This document shows positions 51,894 to 61,097 of a stretch of 64,000 nt of DNA, in pieces. The stretch is from Salipaludibacillus sp. CUR1 (GTDB taxonomy: Bacteria > Bacillota > Bacilli > Bacillales > Salisediminibacteriaceae): contig NZ_JAIWPE010000053.1 in the NCBI RefSeq assembly GCF_021028955.1, positions 62,001 to 126,000 of the forward strand, read 5' to 3'. Within the stretch, counting starts at the first letter, position 1. Each line of letters opens with the position of its first letter. The notes below the pieces were generated by a model. It had not been told where the DNA came from. It saw only the letters and a program-made list of their open reading frames with translations, and made no database searches. Made by a program: the position numbers and the translations under genes.

Positions 51894-53915
51894 ATGAAAG
51901 AAAAAACACAATTTGTTCGGAATGTGTGCCCTCGAAACTGCTTCTCTACGTGCAGTATGGTGACCAAAGTAGTAAACGGAAGGGTGATTAAAGTGGCAGG
52001 AGACCCTTTACACGGTTTTTCCAAGGGGAAGCTGTGTGCTAAAGGGTATTCGTATCCTGAATACGTTTACAGTTCAAAACGGTTACTTAATCCTCTCTTC
52101 CAGAAAAAGCGCGGTTCAGGGAACTGGCATGAAATTTCCTGGGAAGAAGCATATAACATCATCTCTGACAAAATTATTACGCTGTATGATAAACACCAAA
52201 CTCACCTGGCGCTTGCTTACAATAAATTTTCAGGAAACCTTGGTCTGCTCCATAATGCGATGGAGGGTTTCTTTCACAGCCTTGGGGCTCATACGAAAGC
52301 TGAAGGTAATCCGTGTTTAGGCACAGGGAGGCAGTCCCTCCGTTTTCAGAGAGGGACGGAATTTTCGCCCCGCCCGGAAAATATGGCTATGGCCGATGCC
52401 ATTATCATTTGGGGCTCCAATCCGGCAGTCACAAATATCCACCAGATGAAATTTATTCATACAGCAAGGGATCAGGGGGCGCCTCTAGTAGTTATAGACC
52501 CTCTTTTTACCGAAACGGCTAAAACGGCGGATATCTATATCCAAGTACGGCCTGGCCAGGATCTTTGGCTTGCCGCGGCTGTTTTAAAACTATTGCTCAG
52601 CCGGAACAGCACAGGGGCCTTTAAAATCCCAGGCTGGAAGATGCTAAAAAAAGAACTGATCGATTGTGAAATGGATTTTCTGCTTAATAAATGCGGAGTA
52701 TCTTATGAAGCTGTTAAAGAGCTCGCAAACATTTATGAGTACAGTAAAAACGCTGCTGCCTGGATTGGTTATGGGGCTCAGCGCCATTATGGCAGTTCGG
52801 CCAGTGTCAGGATGATAGACGCTATCTCTCTAATTACAGAAGATATGTTTAAGTGCAAAAGGGACGTTTATTATTTCCATCCTGAATTGTTCCGAATGCC
52901 AAACAGGCTCGTAAATGATCATATTACCGATGCAGAAAACTGCCGAAATATAGATTTCCGTAATTTCTCAAATCAGCTGCCCACCCTGCAAGATCCGCCT
53001 GTAGAGTTTCTCTGGCTGTTTTCCAGGAATCCTTTAAGTCAGGATGAAAATGTTAAAGAATGGATGCATTTAATGAAAGAAATGGACCTGGTAGTGGTAA
53101 GTGATTTATTTTTAACTAAAACCGCGGAACTTGCTGACCTGGTTCTTCCAGTCACAACTCACTTTGAGCATTGGGACTTACACGTAAGCTACTGGAATCA
53201 CTGGCTGTCTCTTAATGAACCAGCTATTAAACCGGCAGGGAATGTAAAAAGTGATTTACAGATTGCGAGGGAACTTGCAATGGTCATTAACAGCAAACGT
53301 CCCGGTATGTCATCTTTCCGTACCGAATTGTCCGACCGGGACTGGTTATCAGAAGAAGTGGCTTCGCTGCCAAAAGGACGATACCCGATTTCCTCCTGGG
53401 AGGAGCTGCGGATAAGGCCAGCTGTGCTTAATGACACCTCTAAATTAATGAAGCAGGCTGACAGGGTCACTTTTTATTCAGAAAAGGATGCGTCAAAAAC
53501 ATTTTTTACGGAGTGGAATGTAAGTGATAAGGTAACAGTTAACCATACAAAAGGCCCCTTCAAAGTGTTATCGCCGCAGTCACTGCTGCACATCCATTCA
53601 CAGTTTGAACCACGTGTTTCCACGCAGGATTTTCTGAAAGTGACTGAAGTAAAAATATCATCATCCCTGGCAGCTTCACTTGGCCTCAAAAAAAATGACA
53701 AGGTACTTCTTTTTAATGAACACAGTGAAATAGAGCGTCATGTAAAAATTGATAGCCTGATACCTGAAAATGTACTGGTATTAAGGCAGGGGGGAGATCA
53801 CCCGGTTAATGAACTCTCAGGGTATAAACCGGACTGTTCAGAAGGGGCTGGAGAGACTTCTGAATTTTTTGATACACGAGCTTATATTGTGAAACTGGAG
53901 GAGGCAGGGAGATGA
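51894..53915 (+). CDS. Molybdopterin oxidoreductase catalytic subunit, no export signal (module 1)
   Basis: 673 residues of the DMSO-reductase superfamily. The N-terminal 4Fe-4S motif is Cys12, Cys16, Cys20 and Cys48. Molybdopterin motifs follow (IIWGSNPAVTNIHQ, LVVIDPLFTETAKTADIYIQVRPGQD, LPVTTHFEHWD) and the C-terminal dinucleotide-binding domain holds HIHSQFEP. The likely Mo ligand is Cys141 in EGNPCLGTG. There is no twin-arginine signal, so it is cytosolic or carried by a partner. It overlaps its 4Fe-4S subunit by four bases. The substrate (thiosulfate, polysulfide, selenate or other) cannot be told. Confidence 0.85.
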   Translation: MKEKTQFVRNVCPRNCFSTCSMVTKVVNGRVIKVAGDPLHGFSKGKLCAKGYSYPEYVYSSKRLLNPLFQKKRGSGNWHEISWEEAYNIISDKIITLYDKHQTHLALAYNKFSGNLGLLHNAMEGFFHSLGAHTKAEGNPCLGTGRQSLRFQRGTEFSPRPENMAMADAIIIWGSNPAVTNIHQMKFIHTARDQGAPLVVIDPLFTETAKTADIYIQVRPGQDLWLAAAVLKLLLSRNSTGAFKIPGWKMLKKELIDCEMDFLLNKCGVSYEAVKELANIYEYSKNAAAWIGYGAQRHYGSSASVRMIDAISLITEDMFKCKRDVYYFHPELFRMPNRLVNDHITDAENCRNIDFRNFSNQLPTLQDPPVEFLWLFSRNPLSQDENVKEWMHLMKEMDLVVVSDLFLTKTAELADLVLPVTTHFEHWDLHVSYWNHWLSLNEPAIKPAGNVKSDLQIARELAMVINSKRPGMSSFRTELSDRDWLSEEVASLPKGRYPISSWEELRIRPAVLNDTSKLMKQADRVTFYSEKDASKTFFTEWNVSDKVTVNHTKGPFKVLSPQSLLHIHSQFEPRVSTQDFLKVTEVKISSSLAASLGLKKNDKVLLFNEHSEIERHVKIDSLIPENVLVLRQGGDHPVNELSGYKPDCSEGAGETSEFFDTRAYIVKLEEAGR

Positions 53916-54466
53916 TAAAACAAATTGGTTTTCTGTTCAGAGCCGACCGGTGTGTCTCCTGTCATGCGTGTGTAGCAGCCTGTATCAATGAAAACAGGGA
54001 GAGGACTGCAAAGAGCTTTCGAAGAGTGGATCCCTCGCAAACGACCCATTATTTATCTTTATCATGCAATCATTGTGACAATCCGGAGTGTATGAGAGTG
54101 TGCCCTGAACAAGCATTTATTAAGCGCCGGGACGGACTCGTTATGATTGAAGAAGCGAGATGCAATGGATGCGAAAAGTGTGTACATTCCTGTCCATACC
54201 AGGCTATTCAAATTGTTGACAGTTCCCTTGGTCCGAAAGCGCAAAAATGTGAATTGTGTCACGAAAGGCTTGATCGGGGAAAACTCCCGGCGTGTACAGA
54301 AGCGTGCACCACCTCAGCGCTGATGGCGGGGGATATTGATATGCTTCCTGTCTTGCCTGACAAGCAGTGGAAGAAGGACCTCCCGGGCTTGTTTGATTCC
54401 TCTTTCACTTATCCCTCCATCCGCTTGATTGCACCGAGAAAAAAGAAACGCTATTTCTTAAGCTAA
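53912..54466 (+). CDS. 4Fe-4S electron-transfer subunit (DmsB-like, module 1)
   Basis: 184 residues with four ferredoxin-type clusters: CVSCHACVAACINE, CNHCDNPECMRVCPE, CNGCEKCVHSCPY and CELCHERL...CTEACTTSAL. It should pass electrons to the catalytic subunit encoded just upstream, with which it overlaps by ATGA. It has no membrane partner of its own; a terminator follows at 54467. The C-terminal tail is basic (PRKKKRYFLS). Confidence 0.9.
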   Translation: MIKQIGFLFRADRCVSCHACVAACINENRERTAKSFRRVDPSQTTHYLSLSCNHCDNPECMRVCPEQAFIKRRDGLVMIEEARCNGCEKCVHSCPYQAIQIVDSSLGPKAQKCELCHERLDRGKLPACTEACTTSALMAGDIDMLPVLPDKQWKKDLPGLFDSSFTYPSIRLIAPRKKKRYFLS

Positions 54467-54497
54467 GAAACCGTGAGAGCCCACGGTTTCTTTTTTC
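54467..54497 (+). terminator. Terminator between the two Mo-enzyme modules
   Basis: GAAACCGTG pairs with CACGGTTTC around a 6-base loop, then six Ts. It splits the region into two transcription units. Confidence 0.88.
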
Positions 54498-54700
54498 TAT
54501 TTACCAAGAAAAAGCTTAGCAGCAGGTGCTGAATCACAGAACAGACACCTTTCTGCCACATTTTCTTTGTCATACTGTACAAAAGCCTAAGAGTAAATTT
54601 TCGTATACGTCTAAAGAAACAGAAGTAATTATCTATTACGATTAAAGTGAACAAAGGGCCCGTTCAAAATACAGCACACAAAATGTTAGGGGTGAGGAGA

Positions 54701-55441
54701 GTGGCTTCTTCAAATACAACCATCGATATGAGACAGGTTCTGTCACTTATTGAAGTTCGCACACATTATTATAATCTGCTCAGGCAATTATTTCTTTCTG
54801 AACCGACAGAACAGCTTTTATTAGAAATAAAGGAATCCGGGATTTTTAAAGAACTTCCATTTCATGATTCAAATCCTTTGCTTCAGAAAGGCTGCAGGCT
54901 GGCTGCTGAAGCGATGGACTCATACGACAGCTTAAGAAAACGGGATTTTGAAGATTTACACTGGGATTATACGCGCATGTTTGTAGGGCCTTATGAACTT
55001 CCGGCACCCCCGTGGGCCTCAGCCTACTCAAGCGATGGAAGGCTGCTCTTCCAGAGTGAGACCCGGCAAATAAGAAAAGCTTATGCGAAATATGGTTTTC
55101 AATTACAGAATTTCGGCTCTGAAGCAGAAGACCACATTGGTTATGAACTCGATTTTATGTACCGGCTGACTAAAGAGACAGCTTCTCTTTTCCAGGAAGA
55201 AGAGTTTGGCAAAGCGCAATCGTGTATTAGAGATCAAATTATTTTCATCGAACAGCATCTTTTTTCCTGGATTCCCTCTTTCTGCAAGGAGATGGAAACA
55301 GCAGCCCATATGCCGTTTTATAAAGGGGTGGCCGCTGTTCTTGAGGGAGCACTTCAGTTGGATCGGCTGCTTCTTAATGAATTAAGTGAATTTTTGTTAC
55401 TGAGTGTCAATACCAAAACGGAGGTGACAGAGGATGTTTGA
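54701..55441 (+). CDS. TorD/DmsD-family molybdoenzyme chaperone
   Basis: About 246 residues, all-helical. LIEVRTHYYNLLRQLFL opens the fold, and GPYELPAPPWASAYSSDGR is the conserved TorD/DmsD loop, followed by DHIGYELDFMYRLT. It binds the twin-arginine leader of the partner enzyme and helps cofactor insertion before export. The start is uncertain: GTG at 54701 fits GGGGTG upstream, while GTG at 54692 and an earlier GTG at 54647 are alternatives. The end overlaps the catalytic subunit gene by eight bases. Confidence 0.85.
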   Translation: MASSNTTIDMRQVLSLIEVRTHYYNLLRQLFLSEPTEQLLLEIKESGIFKELPFHDSNPLLQKGCRLAAEAMDSYDSLRKRDFEDLHWDYTRMFVGPYELPAPPWASAYSSDGRLLFQSETRQIRKAYAKYGFQLQNFGSEAEDHIGYELDFMYRLTKETASLFQEEEFGKAQSCIRDQIIFIEQHLFSWIPSFCKEMETAAHMPFYKGVAAVLEGALQLDRLLLNELSEFLLLSVNTKTEVTEDV

Positions 55442-58007
55442 ATTTCTGAATAAAGTAAAAGAGCACAAATTCAGCAGGCGTAGCTTTATAGGAGCGGGCG
55501 CAGCGGTAACTGCCGGGGCAGTATTTCCCGCTTCACGGAACAAGCTTCAAAAGTTGACAGCAGTGCAGGCAGAAGAGCTCCAGTCTTCAGAAGGCGAATG
55601 GATTCCTGCCGCATGCTGGCATAACTGCGGAGGACGTTGTTTACTCAAAGCGGAAGTAGTTGATGGGATCGTCAAACGTGTGAAAACGGATGATACCCGT
55701 GAGGATTCACCGGACAATCCGCAACAGCGCGCCTGTGTCCGGGGACGATCACAGCGTCAGCAAGTTTATGGTGTGGACCGGCTGAAATATCCAATGAAAC
55801 GTAAACATTGGGAGCCGGGTGGAGGAAATAAGGAGTTACGCGGGAACGATGAATGGGTGCGTATTTCTTGGGACGAAGCGACCGACATTGTCGCAAGTGA
55901 AATTGAACGTATCAAAAATAAATACAGTAACCGTTCCATTCTTGTTACAGGAGGAGATATTGGACGGGCCTTAAATCTGGTCGGAGGTCACGTGGGCACT
56001 TGGGGAACGACCTCGTGGGGGTCTTGGCGTTGGGGCCCCGCCTACTTTGGTCTTCAAGAAGGATATTTTGAGCACAGCATTAATGACCGGATAGACCTGC
56101 GCAATTCGCAGCTTATTGTCCTATGGGGATTAAACCCGGCATGGAGTTCGCCGGGGTCGCCAACGTATAATTTCCTTCAGGCAAAGAAAGCAGGCGCAAG
56201 AGTAATTGTGATCGATCCAATGTACTCGGAGTCTGCCGAACTTCTCGGCGATGAGTGGGTGCCGGTGCACCCTGGGACAGATCACGCCCTTATGCTCGGA
56301 ATGGCTCATACGCTTATTGAAGAAGACGATCCGGATTCAAACCCTCTCATTGACTGGGATTTCCTGAAGTCTTGTACTGTCGGGTTTGACCAGGATATGA
56401 TGCCTGAAGGGGCGGACAAAGAGGCTAACTTTAAAGATTATGTGCTCGGAACACATGACGGACAGCCCAAAACGGCCGAATGGGCCAGTGAGATTTCAGG
56501 AGTTGAGGCTGGGGTCATTCGCAGGATTGCCCGCGACATAGCTTCTACTAACCGAGTTGCGCTACTGACAGGATGGGCTCCGGCAAGAATCAAAAATTCC
56601 GATTCATGGCCACAAATGTTTATGACATTTGGCGCTATGACAGGGCATATGGCTCAGCCGGGAAGAATGACCGGTGTCAGCTGCCACTTCGGTACAGGGA
56701 ACGGTGGTCCAAGGCTAGTAATGGGCGGAGGTAACGGGGTCCCTCCGGCGGAAGAAAACGACGTGCCGGACAGCCTTGTTCATGCAGAGATGTGGGACGC
56801 CATCCTTAAAGGAGAATACACGGCTGGCTATAATGATAAGCGTGATATAGATATCCAGATGATTTATCACGGCATGGGAGCCACATTGCAGACAAGAGAC
56901 GGCCAGTCCAAAGGAATTGACGTGCACAAAAACGTGGAGTTCGTCGTAACGAACGGCCATTTTATTACTACTAATGCTAAATACTCTGATATTGTCCTGC
57001 CGGCGACGACGCCATGGGAGCGGGAAGGCGGCTTTAACGTCGGTAACCGGGACGCATTATTCTATTATCGTAATGTGATCGATCCGTTGTTTGAATGTAA
57101 AGATGATGCCGAGATTACAACGGAAATCGGAATGAAACTCGGTTTTACAGCAGAAGAAGTTTATGGAGACGTTTCGCCGAGACAGCAGCTGTTTAATCAG
57201 ATTGCAGGCGCCCAGGTCATTAATAAAGCTGGCACGGACTACGAGCCTTTAGTGACGATTACAAATAAAGACATCTCTGAATGGGGGGTGGAAGGAGAGC
57301 CGCAGAAGGGGCGCATTACGATAAGTGAACTTGAAGAAAAGGGCGTCTACCAAGTCGAACGGAAACCGGGTGATAATTACGGGTATATAGCACAGGAAGC
57401 GTTCCGTAAAGACCCTGAGGCTAATCCGCTGGAAACTGCCACAGGAAAGCTGGAAATTTATTCGGAAGCCCTGGCAGAGTATGTAAAAGGAATCGGCTTT
57501 ACAGAAATAGACCCGATCCCGACTTATAATCCTGCTATAGAAGGATACGAGGACACGTATAAGAACTTTCATGCGAAAGAAAAAGGGGACTACCCGCTTC
57601 AAGTTATCAATCCTCATTATTTAAGACGTGCCCATACTATTTTTGATAATAATCCGTGGCTCCGGGAAGCTTGGCCTAACGACGTTTATGTGAGTACGGC
57701 TGATGCAAGAGAGCGGGGAGTCAAAAACGGTGATACGGTGCTTGTTGAGAGTAAACACGGAAAAACTTTGCGGATCGCTCACGTGACCGAACGGCTGATT
57801 CCAGGCACAATCGGCCTCATGCATGGGGCATGGGTGGAAATGGATGAGGAAAAGGACATCGATAAAGCCGGATCAGATAATATACTGACTGGTGCGATTG
57901 CTACAGGACAGGCGATATCAGGCTGGAACTCAACGATCTGTGATTTCCGAAAATGGGAAGGGGAGGACTTGAAGCTTGATAAACTGTGGGAGCCTCGAAC
58001 TGTTTAA
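55434..58007 (+). CDS. Molybdopterin oxidoreductase catalytic subunit with twin-arginine signal (DmsA-like, module 2)
   Basis: 857 residues. The N-terminal twin-arginine signal SRRSFIGAG (14-22) precedes a hydrophobic stretch. The 4Fe-4S cysteines are Cys61, Cys65, Cys69 and Cys101. Molybdopterin domains follow (VLWGLNPAWSSPGSP, VIVIDPMYSESAELLGDEWVPVHPGTD, DIVLPATTPWEREG). The candidate Mo ligand is a Ser in GTTSWGSWRWG (Ser194 or Ser197), as in DMSO-reductase-type enzymes. With TorD before it and B and C subunits after it, this is a DmsABC-type exported terminal reductase. DMSO, TMAO or another N/S-oxide is the likely substrate. Confidence 0.9.
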   Translation: MFEFLNKVKEHKFSRRSFIGAGAAVTAGAVFPASRNKLQKLTAVQAEELQSSEGEWIPAACWHNCGGRCLLKAEVVDGIVKRVKTDDTREDSPDNPQQRACVRGRSQRQQVYGVDRLKYPMKRKHWEPGGGNKELRGNDEWVRISWDEATDIVASEIERIKNKYSNRSILVTGGDIGRALNLVGGHVGTWGTTSWGSWRWGPAYFGLQEGYFEHSINDRIDLRNSQLIVLWGLNPAWSSPGSPTYNFLQAKKAGARVIVIDPMYSESAELLGDEWVPVHPGTDHALMLGMAHTLIEEDDPDSNPLIDWDFLKSCTVGFDQDMMPEGADKEANFKDYVLGTHDGQPKTAEWASEISGVEAGVIRRIARDIASTNRVALLTGWAPARIKNSDSWPQMFMTFGAMTGHMAQPGRMTGVSCHFGTGNGGPRLVMGGGNGVPPAEENDVPDSLVHAEMWDAILKGEYTAGYNDKRDIDIQMIYHGMGATLQTRDGQSKGIDVHKNVEFVVTNGHFITTNAKYSDIVLPATTPWEREGGFNVGNRDALFYYRNVIDPLFECKDDAEITTEIGMKLGFTAEEVYGDVSPRQQLFNQIAGAQVINKAGTDYEPLVTITNKDISEWGVEGEPQKGRITISELEEKGVYQVERKPGDNYGYIAQEAFRKDPEANPLETATGKLEIYSEALAEYVKGIGFTEIDPIPTYNPAIEGYEDTYKNFHAKEKGDYPLQVINPHYLRRAHTIFDNNPWLREAWPNDVYVSTADARERGVKNGDTVLVESKHGKTLRIAHVTERLIPGTIGLMHGAWVEMDEEKDIDKAGSDNILTGAIATGQAISGWNSTICDFRKWEGEDLKLDKLWEPRTV

Positions 58008-58035
58008 AAATTTGGATTAAAAGGAGGGAAATGAG

Positions 58036-58575
58036 ATGGGACAAATGGGATTCTATTATGACCTTGAAACATGTATCGGCTGTAAAGGCTGCCAGATAGC
58101 ATGTAAAGATAAGAATGATCTTAAAACAGGCGAATTGTTTCGGGAAGTGCATGATTTTGAAGGAGGATCGTTTCCAAGTCCTTATGTGGATCACGTGACG
58201 ATAAGCTGTAACCATTGTGATAAGCCTAAATGTGTTGAAAACTGCCCAACAGGCGCAATGCATAAACGTGAAGACGGTATTGTTGATTTTGATCATTCCA
58301 AATGTGTCGGGTGTAAGATGTGTATGTGGTCATGTCCTTACGATGGGCCGGTATACCTGAAAGAAGAGGGGAAAGTGGCTAAGTGTGACTTCTGTAAGGA
58401 TCTGCTTGAAAATAATGAAGATCCAGCCTGTGTGTCTGCGTGCACGATGCGGGCAATCGACTATGGTGATATCGAAGAGCTGAAGGAAAAGTACGGTACC
58501 AACCAGTCCATCCGCTACTTCCCGGATCTTGACATTACCAAGCCAAATATAGTGGTGAAACAAAAATCACGCTAA
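58036..58575 (+). CDS. 4Fe-4S electron-transfer subunit (DmsB-like, module 2)
   Basis: 179 residues with four 4Fe-4S cysteine groups: CIGCKGCQIACKDK, CNHCDKPKCVENCPT, CVGCKMCMWSCPY and CDFCKDLL...CVSACTMRAI. The plan MGQMGFYYDLETCIGCKGC matches DmsB. It carries electrons from the membrane subunit to the catalytic one. AGGAGGG precedes the ATG; it begins 28 bases after module 2's catalytic gene. Confidence 0.92.
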   Translation: MGQMGFYYDLETCIGCKGCQIACKDKNDLKTGELFREVHDFEGGSFPSPYVDHVTISCNHCDKPKCVENCPTGAMHKREDGIVDFDHSKCVGCKMCMWSCPYDGPVYLKEEGKVAKCDFCKDLLENNEDPACVSACTMRAIDYGDIEELKEKYGTNQSIRYFPDLDITKPNIVVKQKSR

Positions 58576-58588
58576 AGGGGGGATTACA

Positions 58589-59461
58589 ATGTTTAGTCAA
58601 GAATGGCCGCTTATATTCTTTACGTTATTTGGCCAGTTAGCTGTCGGCACGTTTATTGTTCTTATGGCCGCAAGGTTTGTATTAAAACGAAATGGCATAA
58701 CTGACTTACGCTGGCTGAATCCTAGTTTACTTGCGCTTACAGTATTAATGGCTGTGGCTATCGTTATGTCCATGTTCCACTTAGGGTCTATCTCTAACGC
58801 GTTTTACGCGCTATCAAACGCGGGCTCCTCCTGGTTGGCAAGGGAGATCCTGTTAGCCGGAGTGTTCCTGGCTCTTCTCGTTGCGACCTATGCTATCTCG
58901 TATACACAGAAATCGATTGACGTCATCAGCTGGGTGACAGCCGCAGCGGGAATCGCCACTGTCTACGCGATGGCCAGTGTGTATGTGACTACTATTATTC
59001 CTGCCTGGATGCATGTCAATACGTACTTGGCATACTTTGGTACGACTGTCATTTATGGAGTGGTGGGAGCTGGTCTGTGCTTTATGGTCTTTGGCCGAAA
59101 AGAATTCTTTACTTCTCATTACGTCTCATTTATGAAAAAAGCCGGCTTTGTTGCTGCAGGAGCCATTATTGTTCAGCTTATCGTTCTGCCAGTCTACCTG
59201 ACAAGCTTGGCCGGCGGGGCGCCTGCCGCTCAAATGTCCCTGAATCTCCTTTTTGAAAATCATGCATGGACCATGTTACTAAGATGGCTGCTGACGATCG
59301 CAGGAGGAGGATTATTAATTTACAGTTTCTACCGCTATGCGGACCGTCTTACGAAGCATATCCCAGCCTTTATTTATGTGGCTGTGGCCTTAGTGCTGAT
59401 CGGTGAATTTACAGGACGTTACTTGTTTTATATTTCCGGCATCCCGATGAATATAGGGTAA
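58589..59461 (+). CDS. Membrane anchor subunit (DmsC-like, module 2)
   Basis: 290 residues, eight hydrophobic helices, with EWPLIFFTLFGQLAVGTFI and the ISGIPMNIG ending of DmsC-family anchors. It oxidises menaquinol and holds the A and B subunits on the outer face of the membrane. It starts 13 bases after the B gene, AAAGGGGGG upstream. A strong terminator ends the unit. Confidence 0.9.
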   Translation: MFSQEWPLIFFTLFGQLAVGTFIVLMAARFVLKRNGITDLRWLNPSLLALTVLMAVAIVMSMFHLGSISNAFYALSNAGSSWLAREILLAGVFLALLVATYAISYTQKSIDVISWVTAAAGIATVYAMASVYVTTIIPAWMHVNTYLAYFGTTVIYGVVGAGLCFMVFGRKEFFTSHYVSFMKKAGFVAAGAIIVQLIVLPVYLTSLAGGAPAAQMSLNLLFENHAWTMLLRWLLTIAGGGLLIYSFYRYADRLTKHIPAFIYVAVALVLIGEFTGRYLFYISGIPMNIG

Positions 59462-59489
59462 TTCAGACCGGTTAATCTCTTCAATTATG

Positions 59490-59537
59490 AAAGCACCTCA
59501 AATGTTAGATATTCTCTAACAAATTGAGGTGCTTTTT
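59490..59537 (+). terminator. Terminator of DmsABC-like unit
   Basis: AAAGCACCTCAA pairs with TTGAGGTGCTTT, with an inner TGTTAG/CTAACA stem, followed by Ts. Confidence 0.9.
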
Positions 59538-59679
59538 AATAATAATCAGATTCTGGGTGGTTTTCGCTTCAGACCACTCCCTTTTTTTCCTCGCAGAGGT
59601 CAGAGGACAAGCGAAGCCACTGAAAAAAACTTATATTTGGAGAACGGTTTTATATTTATTATGTAATCTGTATAAAGGG

Positions 59680-59803
59680 GTTAATGATTCCTGCGCAAAC
59701 TCGCTTTCCGTGGAGAAGTCGGCAAGCCGCTTCGAGCTTTGCTCTGCAGGGTCTTGCCTGACTTCCTTTTCCACAGGAGTCTCGTTTGCTCCGGTCTCAT
59801 CAA
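59680..59803. repeat. Bacillaceae-type intergenic palindromic repeat
   Basis: A 124-base imperfect inverted repeat. The ends GTTAATGA and TCATCAAC, then GCAAAC/GTTTGC, and the arms TCGCTTTCCGTGGA and TCCACAGGAGTCTCG pair around a centre containing GCTTCGAGCTTTGC. The layout (GTTGAT, CGAGACTCCTG, AGACCC.GCAG, CGGAAAGCGAG in the reverse sense) matches a repeat common between genes in Bacillaceae. It is probably a MITE-like, non-coding element. The rest of 59538-59891 holds nothing else I can support. Confidence 0.7.
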
Positions 59804-59891
59804 CTACTTCTCAATATAAATTGAATTATGGAGCATTTAAAAGTCTGTGATTTTCAGCGGCTTCGGACAGGCGGTTGGCAGTTCGGGCTCT

Positions 59892-61094
59892 TCACGCCAT
59901 ATTCTCCACTATCACTGAAATCCCCTGTCCGACCCCAATGCACATTGTCGCGAGCCCTATGGAGGCCTCGCGCTTTTTCATTTCATAAATCAGCGTCGTT
60001 AAAATCCTTGCACCGCTTGCTCCGAGCGGATGGCCAAACGCAATGGCGCCGCCGTTCACGTTGACCCGCTCAGGCTGCAGCCCCAGTTCCCTGATGCACG
60101 CCACTGACTGGGACGCAAACGCCTCGTTCAGTTCCACAAGGTCGATATCACTCACATTCATAGACAGCCGCTGCAGCAGCTTTTGAGTGGAAGCGACCGG
60201 CCCGATACCCATTATGGACGGCTCAACGCCTGCCGTTGCCGATCCTTTAAAACGAACGAGCGGTTTTAATCCGTATGCTTTTGCCGTTTCCGCTCTCATG
60301 ATTAGAAGAGCGGAAGCGCCGTCATTCACGCCTGAGGCGTTTCCTGTGGTTACCGTCCCGTCTGGAAAAAGAGGGGAGAGGGTCCTTAATTTTTGTAAAG
60401 TCGTTTCAGGGCGCGGATGTTCGTCCTGCTCAACAGTTACTTCGTTTCCCTTCCTGTCTCTGTACGTCACCGAAATGATTTCATCTTTAAACCGTTCTTT
60501 TTCCATAGCCGCTTTCGCTTTTTGCTGACTCTCATAGGCGAACGCGTCCTGCGCTTCACGTGTAATATGAAACCGCTCTGCTACATGTTCAGCGGTTTCA
60601 GGCATCGAATCAATCCCGTACATCTCCGCGAGTTTTGGGTTAGGGAACCGCCAGCCGATTGTTGTGTCAACCATTTCCATGTTGCCTCGCGGGTAGTCTT
60701 TGTCCGGTTTTTTCATAACAAACGGGGCACGCGTCATGCTTTCTGTTCCGCCTGCTATTATAATCTCCTGTTCGCCTGAGAGAATCGCCCGGGCAGCGGA
60801 ACTGACGGCATCAAGGCTTGATCCGCACAGGCGGTTAACCGTCGTGCCGCTGACAGATACCGGCAGTCCGGCAAGGAGAAGAGACATTCGCGCCACATTG
60901 CGGTTATCTTCTCCAGCACCGTTGGCATTCCCGAAAATCACATCTTCTACGGCATCAGGCGGAAGCTCAGGATTGCGTGCCATCAAGCTTTTTATAACAG
61001 CTGCGCCAAGATCATCCGGGCGCACATCTTTCAGTGCGCCTTTATACCGACCGATCGGTGTTCTGACTGCGTCTACTATTACTGCCTCATTCAT
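59892..61094 (-). CDS. pcaF: Acetyl-CoA C-acyltransferase, 3-oxoadipyl-CoA thiolase type
   Basis: 400 residues, the usual thiolase length. The nucleophile is Cys90 in [10 protein letters not shown]; His355 lies in [10 protein letters not shown] and Cys385 in TMCIGVGQG. The insert [18 protein letters not shown] is typical of the PcaF/PaaJ group. It would split 3-oxoadipyl-CoA into succinyl-CoA and acetyl-CoA. It starts three bases after the CoA-transferase B gene. A general acetoacetyl-CoA thiolase is the alternative; the cluster supports the first. Confidence 0.87.
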   Translation of the reverse strand: MNEAVIVDAVRTPIGRYKGALKDVRPDDLGAAVIKSLMARNPELPPDAVEDVIFGNANGAGEDNRNVARMSLLLAGLPVSVSGTTVNRLCGSSLDAVSSAARAILSGEQEIIIAGGTESMTRAPFVMKKPDKDYPRGNMEMVDTTIGWRFPNPKLAEMYGIDSMPETAEHVAERFHITREAQDAFAYESQQKAKAAMEKERFKDEIISVTYRDRKGNEVTVEQDEHPRPETTLQKLRTLSPLFPDGTVTTGNASGVNDGASALLIMRAETAKAYGLKPLVRFKGSATAGVEPSIMGIGPVASTQKLLQRLSMNVSDIDLVELNEAFASQSVACIRELGLQPERVNVNGGAIAFGHPLGASGARILTTLIYEMKKREASIGLATMCIGVGQGISVIVENMA

Positions 61095-61097
61095 CGT

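Noticed and set aside
54540-54660. FNR/Fnr-type anaerobic box before the TorD unit
   Set aside because: No TGTGA-N6-TCACA match was found in this stretch.
59524-59850. Open frame of 108 codons after the DmsC-like gene
   Set aside because: It spans the terminator and the palindromic repeat; its coding appearance comes from the repeat.
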